A stretch of DNA of 11,304 nt from Fervidobacterium sp. (GTDB lineage Bacteria; Thermotogota; Thermotogae; Thermotogales; Fervidobacteriaceae): positions 1 to 11,304 of the forward strand of contig DPIB01000200.1 in NCBI GenBank assembly GCA_003522805.1, read 5' to 3'. Positions 7,129-11,304 of the stretch are shown piece after piece. The notes under the pieces were generated by a model that ran no database searches, was not told the origin of the DNA, and saw only the letters and a list, made by a program, of their open reading frames with translations. Both the position numbers and the translations under genes were made by a program. Position 1 is the stretch's first letter. Each line of letters opens with the position of its first letter.

Positions 7129-8716
7129 ATGACTTCACCTCTTCTGCTGCTCCTGCCATCGCAAGACCAAATTCGACATCTGATGCATCTGGCGGAAGAA
7201 CTACTGCAAGCTTTCCTTCATAGATTATAGCAATCCTGTCGCAAATAGACTTAAGTTCAGCAAGTTCACTCGATGTAAAAACGATAGTTATCCCAAGTTC
7301 TCGATTAAGTCTTATTAGGTAATCGAGTACAAGCTTTTTGGCTCCGACATCTATTCCACGTGTTGGTTCCGATACAAACAACAATTTCGGATTAAGCGTA
7401 AATGCACGAGCAAGACAAACCTTTTGCTGATTGCCTCCACTTAATCTTTTTACTGGTTGTGCGGGACTTTTGCATCTTATATCGAGTTCATGTATCAATT
7501 CTTTCGCATGTTTTCTAATCTTCTTCCTGTCATATATTTTGAATCCGAGAAAAGTTTTTATAAACATTCCGAAAGCTTGGATTGCAGTTGCTGTAATGTT
7601 CATTTCAACAGATTCGTCTAATAATAAGCCAACTCCACGTCTATCTTCGGATACATAAACGATTTTATTCTTCAATGCGAAAAGTGGAGAGTTAAGTTGA
7701 TAATCCTTTCCCATGAATTCCACTTTCCCACTTGCTGGATACATACCAAAAAGCCCATTCGCAATTCCGAGCTTGCCCTGCCCAGCAAGTCCGCCTATTC
7801 CGAGTATTTCACCCTCCCTTATGTCTATAGAAAAATCGTGCACTTCTTCACCGGACATTTCGACACGAAGGTTCTGTACAGACATTATTATCTTGTCATT
7901 ACTCACCTCATATTTCCTTGGTGGTAGCTCTACTTTCTCTATCTTCCTCCCCACCATCTTTTCCGCTATCTGATAGACCGTGAAATCTTTCGTCGGTCCT
8001 TCTGCAACAACACTTCCGTCTCTCATAATCACTATTTTATGAGCCACTTCAAGAATCTCGTGTAGCCTGTGTGATATAAAGATTATGGCGATACCTTTTT
8101 CTGATAATATCTTTACAGCTTCTAAAAGCGTCTGTGCCTCACTTTCAGCTAGTACAGCAGTTGGCTCATCTAACACAAGAAGCTTAAGTGCCTTCTTATC
8201 AATTTCACGCGCAATTTCAACAAACTACTTGTAAGCAACTGGTAATCCTGCAACTGGAAGCATTTCATCTATTGTAGTCATACCAATGGTGTCGAGAGCT
8301 CTTCGAGCATCTTTTCTCATTGCCTCCATGTCAAGTGTCTCAAGCTTTTTAGTAGTAATTTTACTGAGTATATTCGGTTTGGTTATCTCTCTATTTATCT
8401 TTATATTTTCTGTAATACTGAAACCAGGTAAGAGCATAAACTCCTGGTGAACCATACCAATGCCAAGTTCCATAGCTTTTACTGGAGAGTCGATATTTAC
8501 TCTCTGCCCTTTAAAGAATATTTCACCTTCAAACCCACCAGTAGAGTAAATTACTGGCATTCCAAACAATACATTCATTAGAGTTGACTTTCCAGCACCA
8601 TTTTCACCAACAAGTCCAAGGATTTCTCCCTCCTCAACACTAATTGTAACATTCCTCAAAACCTGATTCCCATAATAGGATTTGTTGATATCCTTCATTT
8701 CAAGGACTGCATTCAT
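7121..8716 (-). pseudogene. Sugar/nucleoside-type double ABC ATPase, interrupted by an in-frame TAG
   Basis: Read through, this is a 531-codon RbsA/MglA-type protein with two nucleotide-binding domains. Domain 1 has Walker A GENGAGKST (37-45), Q-loop Gln91, Walker B LLVLDE (179-184) and H-loop His216. Domain 2 has a degenerate Walker A GLAGQGKLG (309-317), a canonical signature LSGGNQQK (425-432) and a Walker B with SE in place of DE (449-450). So one ATP site is consensus and the other degenerate, as usual in this family. Codon 164 (plus-strand 8225-8227) is TAG, within LPVAYK-stop-FVEIARE, where relatives have Gln. A single C-to-T change from CAG explains it. The frame is otherwise open with no indel. 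The 163-residue product lacks Walker B; the remainder lacks the first P-loop. Start ATG 8716 follows AAAGGGGG. It could be a recent nonsense mutation, a sequencing error, or a read-through codon. Confidence 0.88.
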
Positions 8717-8772
8717 GCTTTAAGTTCCCCCTTTATGTGAATTTGGAATCTAAAAAATCCATAGATATAGAT

Positions 8773-8797
8773 AAGGTGTCGGCATTGCCGACACCTT
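8773..8797 (-). promoter_or_regulatory. Intercistronic hairpin between the binding protein and ATPase genes
   Basis: An 11-base-pair perfect stem (8773-8783 with 8787-8797, core GGTGTCGGC) closes on a 3-base ATT loop in the 101-base gap between the DUF3798 gene and the ATPase gene. On the transcribed strand it is followed by TTATCTATATC, not a real T-run, so it is unlikely to be a full terminator. Its position fits a structure that protects the 3' end of the binding-protein mRNA or partly attenuates transcription, giving excess binding protein over transporter. Confidence 0.7.
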
Positions 8798-8817
8798 TGA
8801 AAATATCCTGGGAAGAA

Positions 8818-9933
8818 CTAAAACTTATCGACACCAAAAATGATTGAGTCATGAATAAAGAGGTAGTAGTTTTTCAAAGGACTAAACGTTCTAACCTGTA
8901 GAGAAGCTTTGGGGTACTTCTTCTTTGCAGATTCGGTAACGATAAGCTTTATAGCATTCAAATTCGTAGCACTTGTCTTTTTCTGTACGAGTGCAACTGC
9001 TATATCAACTCCTGCTTCAACAAACAGCATATTCATTGGAACTGGCCACGTTGCAAATCTTCCTGCCCCACCCATTTCAACGATCTTCTTGTCAATAGTC
9101 CTTAGAATATATACCATGTCACCTTTTTTATCATCTGGGATTGAAATACCTAATGAGCCTGGAAATCCATGAGTTGGGGATGGACAACATGGTTCGAGAT
9201 AATATCCACCATTTTTAAGAATAGCTTTTTGCAATGGTTCTTGCATACCGCAATTTGTAGAGAAGAATCCGGTCTTTGGACCATACTTTGCAAGCTGTCT
9301 TGGAACATCTTCCAATATGAACTGTTGTGCACCGGTGAGCCCTTGCTCACCAAGTGGGTCTGGAGCAGAAACAAGGACAAAGTTGATACCTAGTTGCTTC
9401 GCTGTTTTTTCCATTATGTCCTTTCTTTCTGCAATGAGTTGCATACTCATATGTCTTGGAAAAGAATAGTGAATAATCGTTTGAACTCCCATCTTCTTTG
9501 CAAGTTCTGCGATAGTTTTACCACGGCCTGGAGTATCAACTTCAAGAACAACATCCGCAGCTGAAGCAATAACTTCAGGATCCTCATGAGGCACGCCAAC
9601 AACAAATACTATGTCTTTCCGCATCTCTTTGACTCTTCTGATAGCTGCAGTAGTTCCGGGGACACCTTGGCAGACAACTATTGCCTTGACTTGTGGATCA
9701 TAGGCGAGTTCCACTATTCTGCCAATCGTAGTTTCTTGTTCTTGCATAAACATGTCAGGATAAGTCACATGGATGATCTCTTTACCGAACTTTTTTACTA
9801 CTGCTTCCGCACCTCTGTACTCATCTTCACCTTGAGACACTGTGCCAGTTACGACACCGATCTTAAAACCTAAAGCACCAAACATACTTGAAACCAAAAC
9901 AAGAGTAACCAACAAAACTGCTAGTTTTTTCAC
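8818..9933 (-). CDS. DUF3798-family ABC transporter substrate-binding protein
   Basis: This 371-residue exported protein begins with a typical signal peptide (MKKLAVLLVTLVLVSSMFGALG). The mature part starts at FKIGVVTGTVSQGEDEYRGA, the hallmark of DUF3798 proteins, which adopt a type 1 periplasmic-binding fold. Other family blocks are TYPDMFMQEQETTIGRIVEL, VGVPHEDPE, TNCGMQEPL (Cys228) and EPCCPSPTHGFPGS (Cys249-Cys250). There is no lipobox, so it is probably soluble in the periplasm. It heads the importer operon and should supply its ligand specificity, but the ligand of this family is not established to my knowledge. The GTG at 9933 is chosen over the ATG at 9981 because GAGGGAGGGG (upstream on the minus strand, 9938-9948) precedes it and the signal peptide starts there. 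Confidence 0.88.
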   Translation of the reverse strand: MKKLAVLLVTLVLVSSMFGALGFKIGVVTGTVSQGEDEYRGAEAVVKKFGKEIIHVTYPDMFMQEQETTIGRIVELAYDPQVKAIVVCQGVPGTTAAIRRVKEMRKDIVFVVGVPHEDPEVIASAADVVLEVDTPGRGKTIAELAKKMGVQTIIHYSFPRHMSMQLIAERKDIMEKTAKQLGINFVLVSAPDPLGEQGLTGAQQFILEDVPRQLAKYGPKTGFFSTNCGMQEPLQKAILKNGGYYLEPCCPSPTHGFPGSLGISIPDDKKGDMVYILRTIDKKIVEMGGAGRFATWPVPMNMLFVEAGVDIAVALVQKKTSATNLNAIKLIVTESAKKKYPKASLQVRTFSPLKNYYLFIHDSIIFGVDKF

Positions 9934-10284
9934 AGCAACCCCTCCCTCTTGGAAATGTGGAAAACCCCCAACATTTTTCATGCTTTATTCTCTTCTGATT
10001 CTTCATTATATCAAAAAAACATCCTTCATACAAAATTACAGCAAGTCTTAGTATTAGTGACTCCTAAAAAACATACAGATAAGCTCTATAACAACATTTT
10101 CACAAGATCAATAGCATAAAATTACATAAGGTTGCTCTTTGTAACATCGCGTGAACCACTCATAACCAAAATTATGAGCTTCCTACCAAACATCCCATCC
10201 CTACTTTGTTCTTCAATTCTTCTTAACATGCTATCGTATAACATTATATATTATACAGATGACAAAACAAATCGTATCATGCTG
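9934..10284. other. 351-base intergenic region between the importer and hemolysin III genes
   Basis: The gap holds the importer promoter (10005-10033) and a 7-base-pair inverted repeat CTCATAA/TTATGAG (10159-10165 and 10172-10178). It also holds two overlapping TATAAT-like boxes on the minus strand (10243-10248 and 10250-10255). One of these has TTGTTT (complement of 10265-10270) 16 bases upstream. No clear terminator for the hemolysin III gene was seen. A 35-codon minus-strand frame (10122-10229) has no ribosome binding site and is not annotated as a gene. Confidence 0.5.
10005..10033 (-). promoter_or_regulatory. Promoter of the DUF3798 importer operon
   Basis: On the minus strand a perfect TATAAT (complement of 10005-10010) has TTGTAT (complement of 10028-10033) exactly 17 bases upstream. 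The predicted start is near 9998, giving a leader of about 65 bases before the GTG at 9933. The -35 is weak (three of six), which suggests an activator or moderate strength. No clear operator repeat was seen beside it. Confidence 0.6.
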
Positions 10285-10929
10285 TCATAATATGCTCAGC
10301 ACAGAGAAATAATGAAATACACTACCCCCCAAAACAAATAGATGCCATATCATATGATGATATTTCACCTTTCTCCATACATAGAAAACCGCGCCAAATG
10401 TATAAAATAATCCGCCAATAACTAAGAGAATAATCGTCTGTCTCGATGTCGATGCAATAAGTGGCTTTAGTGCAAATACAACCATCCATCCCATAAGTAT
10501 GTACATCAACGTAGAGAGAAACATGAATTTCTTCACAAAAAAGACTTTAAAAACAATGCCGAGGGCTGCACATCCCCAAACTATACCAAAGATCGTCCAT
10601 CCCAATGCGCCCTTAAGTGATATCAGGCAGAAAGGCGTATACGTTCCCGCAATTAGGAGATAGATTGCTGAATGATCCATGATCTCAAAAACGAATTTCG
10701 CTTTCTTGTGCTGTATAGCATGGTAAAGTGTCGAGATAAGATACAGCAAGAACAAGGAGACACCGTATATTGTAAAAGAAGTTATCTTCAAACTATTGGC
10801 GGTAAATGCAGAAAACACTATGAGCAAAACTAACCCTGCAATACTCAACAGTGCTCCAAAACCGTGTGTGACAGAATTTGCTATTTCCTCTCCTAATGTG
10901 TACTTTTCGATATTTTCTTTGTCAACCAT
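10285..10929 (-). CDS. Hemolysin III / PAQR-family membrane protein (YplQ/TrhA-like)
   Basis: This 214-residue protein has about seven membrane helices and belongs to the hemolysin III (HlyIII/PAQR) family, which includes YplQ and YqfA/TrhA. Family motifs are EEIANSVTHGFGALLS near the N-terminus, STLYHAIQH (His70), EIMDHSAIYLLIAGTYTPF (Asp85, His86), and HMIWHLFVLGGSVFH (His192, His196) in the last helix. His70, His192 and His196 match the putative metal ligands of the fold. Despite the name, the bacterial proteins are mostly linked to membrane homeostasis rather than proven haemolysis. The start is uncertain. ATG 10929 gives the usual family length. An in-frame GTG at 11007 would add 26 residues but lacks a ribosome binding site and lies on or upstream of the likely promoter. 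Only a distant AAAGG precedes 10929. Confidence 0.9.
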   Translation of the reverse strand: MVDKENIEKYTLGEEIANSVTHGFGALLSIAGLVLLIVFSAFTANSLKITSFTIYGVSLFLLYLISTLYHAIQHKKAKFVFEIMDHSAIYLLIAGTYTPFCLISLKGALGWTIFGIVWGCAALGIVFKVFFVKKFMFLSTLMYILMGWMVVFALKPLIASTSRQTIILLVIGGLFYTFGAVFYVWRKVKYHHMIWHLFVLGGSVFHYFSVLSIL

Positions 10930-10972
10930 ATCTTTACCCATCCTTTCAATGAGATCATCCAATTTTATCACA

Positions 10973-11000
10973 GTTATCAGATAATAGAAAGTAGAGTCAA
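10973..11000 (-). promoter_or_regulatory. Possible promoter of the hemolysin III gene
   Basis: On the minus strand TTGACT (complement of 10995-11000) lies 16 bases upstream of GATAAC (complement of 10973-10978). A start near 10966 would support translation from ATG 10929 and exclude the GTG at 11007. The -10 is only four of six, so this is tentative. Confidence 0.35.
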
Positions 11001-11097
11001 CAATCACTCAATAAGCAGAACAAAGAAATTTAGGGATAACTTCTGCGTAAGAGCTTTACCTTCTTCCAAAGGTATTTCATCGTAGCTGGCGAGGAGA

Positions 11098-11120
11098 CTC
11101 CAACTTCTGCAAGTTGAGAG
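11098..11120 (+). repeat. Hairpin at the presumed left end of an IS200/IS605-type element
   Basis: CTC-CAACTT (11098-11106) pairs with AAGTTG-A-GAG (11111-11120) around a CTGC loop, giving nine base pairs with a single bulged A. Elements of the IS200/IS605 family carry imperfect, bulged hairpins just inside their ends instead of terminal inverted repeats. Its place about 84 bases upstream of a tnpB start fits a left end. The actual cleavage site was not identified with confidence; TTTAC at 11055-11059 is one weak candidate. Confidence 0.4.
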
Positions 11121-11153
11121 GAATTGTTATACCCCTTTCTTTTCGCTAATATC

Positions 11154-11181
11154 TTCATTAATAGTGACACTGTGATATACT
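11154..11181 (+). promoter_or_regulatory. Extended -10 promoter ahead of tnpB
   Basis: TATACT (11176-11181) is preceded by TG at 11173-11174, the extended -10 form. A partial -35, TTCATT (11154-11159), lies 16 bases upstream. It would start transcription about 15 bases before the tnpB start codon. Confidence 0.45.
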
Positions 11182-11203
11182 ATTACTTGAGCGAGGTGAT
11201 GAT

Positions 11204-11304
11204 GTGTACCGCAATCAAAAGCACCAAGTTAGGCATCTAACCAAACAAGAGTACGTTGCTTTGAAAACGCTATGCAGACTATCGAAAAATTTGTATAACG
11301 CAAC
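11204..11304 (+). CDS. tnpB: TnpB-type transposon-encoded RNA-guided nuclease, 5' part only
   Basis: The first 33 codons run off the window edge. They read MYRNQKHQVRHLTKQEYVAL followed by KTLCRLSKNLYNA. This matches the N-terminal pattern of IS200/IS605-family OrfB/TnpB proteins, in which H-L-T-K-E/Q-E-Y precedes L-C-R-L-S-K-N-L-Y-N. These proteins are RNA-guided DNA nucleases of the Cas12 lineage and use a guide RNA made from the element's right end. The catalytic RuvC residues and zinc finger lie beyond the window, so intactness cannot be judged. The start is GTG, with GAGGTGAT (11193-11200) only 3 bases before it; an overlapping ATG frame at 11199 stops after 13 codons. No tnpA is visible to the left on either strand, so the element may be tnpB-only. 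Confidence 0.8.
   Translation, partial: MYRNQKHQVRHLTKQEYVALKTLCRLSKNLYNA

Noticed and set aside
7121..8176. The second part of the ATPase as an independent gene starting at a GTG (complement of 8174-8176).
   Set aside because: The GTG is the valine of the LLVLDE Walker B strand, in frame with the upstream part, with no ribosome binding site. A protein starting there would lack the first P-loop.
8225..8227. Pyrrolysine or another genetic-code recoding of TAG.
   Set aside because: TAG ends the permease at 5004 and the binding-like protein at 2239 in this same window. The position corresponds to an ordinary glutamine in relatives, not a special catalytic residue.
9169..9873. Open frames on both strands overlapping the DUF3798 gene.
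   Set aside because: They lie wholly inside a gene with clear family motifs and a signal peptide, and show no coding character of their own.
9934..9981. An N-terminal extension of the DUF3798 protein starting at ATG 9981.
   Set aside because: The extension MKNVGGFPHFQEGGVA precedes a normal signal peptide and spans the strong ribosome binding site, and the site before 9981 is weak.
10122..10229. A 35-codon minus-strand open frame beginning MLRRIEEQSRDGMFGRK.
   Set aside because: It has no ribosome binding site and no recognised family, and it sits in AT-rich intergenic DNA. It is kept only as part of the intergenic observation.
11055..11059. TTTAC as the exact insertion target and left boundary of the tnpB element.
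   Set aside because: It lies about 38 bases from the hairpin, farther than in well-studied elements, and no empty site or right end is available for comparison.
1..11304. CRISPR arrays, tRNA or rRNA genes and a metabolite riboswitch.
   Set aside because: No regularly spaced repeats, tRNA arms or known aptamer cores were found by eye on either strand.

Overview
The window looks like chromosome from a low-GC thermophilic bacterium, most likely a member of the Thermotogota such as Fervidobacterium. That assignment is inference. It rests on AT-rich codon use, purine-rich GGAGG/GAGGTGA ribosome binding sites, frequent GTG/TTG starts, a FolE2-type GTP cyclohydrolase, a DUF3798 ABC transporter and a TnpB with a Thermotogota/Firmicutes-like N-terminus. 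No rRNA, tRNA or CRISPR array was seen.

Layout, left to right. (1) 1-455, plus strand: a single-gene acyl carrier protein unit with a near-consensus promoter and its own hairpin terminator. (2) 485-4950, plus strand: a six-gene transcription unit behind an extended -10 promoter. It encodes a cytosolic glycerophosphodiester phosphodiesterase, a compact membrane-anchored periplasmic-binding-like protein, a membrane-anchored TPR protein, FolE2, a stand-alone L7Ae-type RNA-binding protein and a two-part GNAT acetyltransferase. It ends at a strong GC-rich terminator. (3) 5004-10033, minus strand: a complete ABC importer operon in the order DUF3798 substrate-binding protein, intercistronic hairpin, double ATPase, permease, permease. 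The ATPase reading frame is broken by one in-frame TAG in the signature region of its first nucleotide-binding domain. (4) 9934-10284: a 351-base gap holding the importer promoter and little else. (5) 10285-10929, minus strand: a hemolysin III/PAQR-type membrane protein. (6) 11008-11304, plus strand: the left end and first 33 codons of a tnpB (IS200/IS605 type), cut by the window edge.

How the genes fit together. The plus-strand operon mixes cofactor synthesis (FolE2 makes dihydroneopterin triphosphate), lipid-headgroup salvage (GDPD) and RNA or translation-linked functions (L7Ae), plus two envelope proteins with no recognised partners nearby. The importer has all its subunits in order, with overlapping or nearly abutting genes (8 nt overlap, then 1 nt gap), so the amber codon is the only visible lesion. 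As written, the ATPase would be truncated before Walker B of domain 1 and the importer should lack its motor, unless the stop is a sequencing error, is read through, or another ATPase substitutes. TAG also ends at least two other genes here, so there is no sign that it is reassigned.

The best leads are the amber codon within an otherwise intact operon for an uncharacterised ligand, the orphan binding-protein/TPR pair, and the tnpB element placed next to the hemolysin III promoter. I saw no convincing evidence of a wholly new system.
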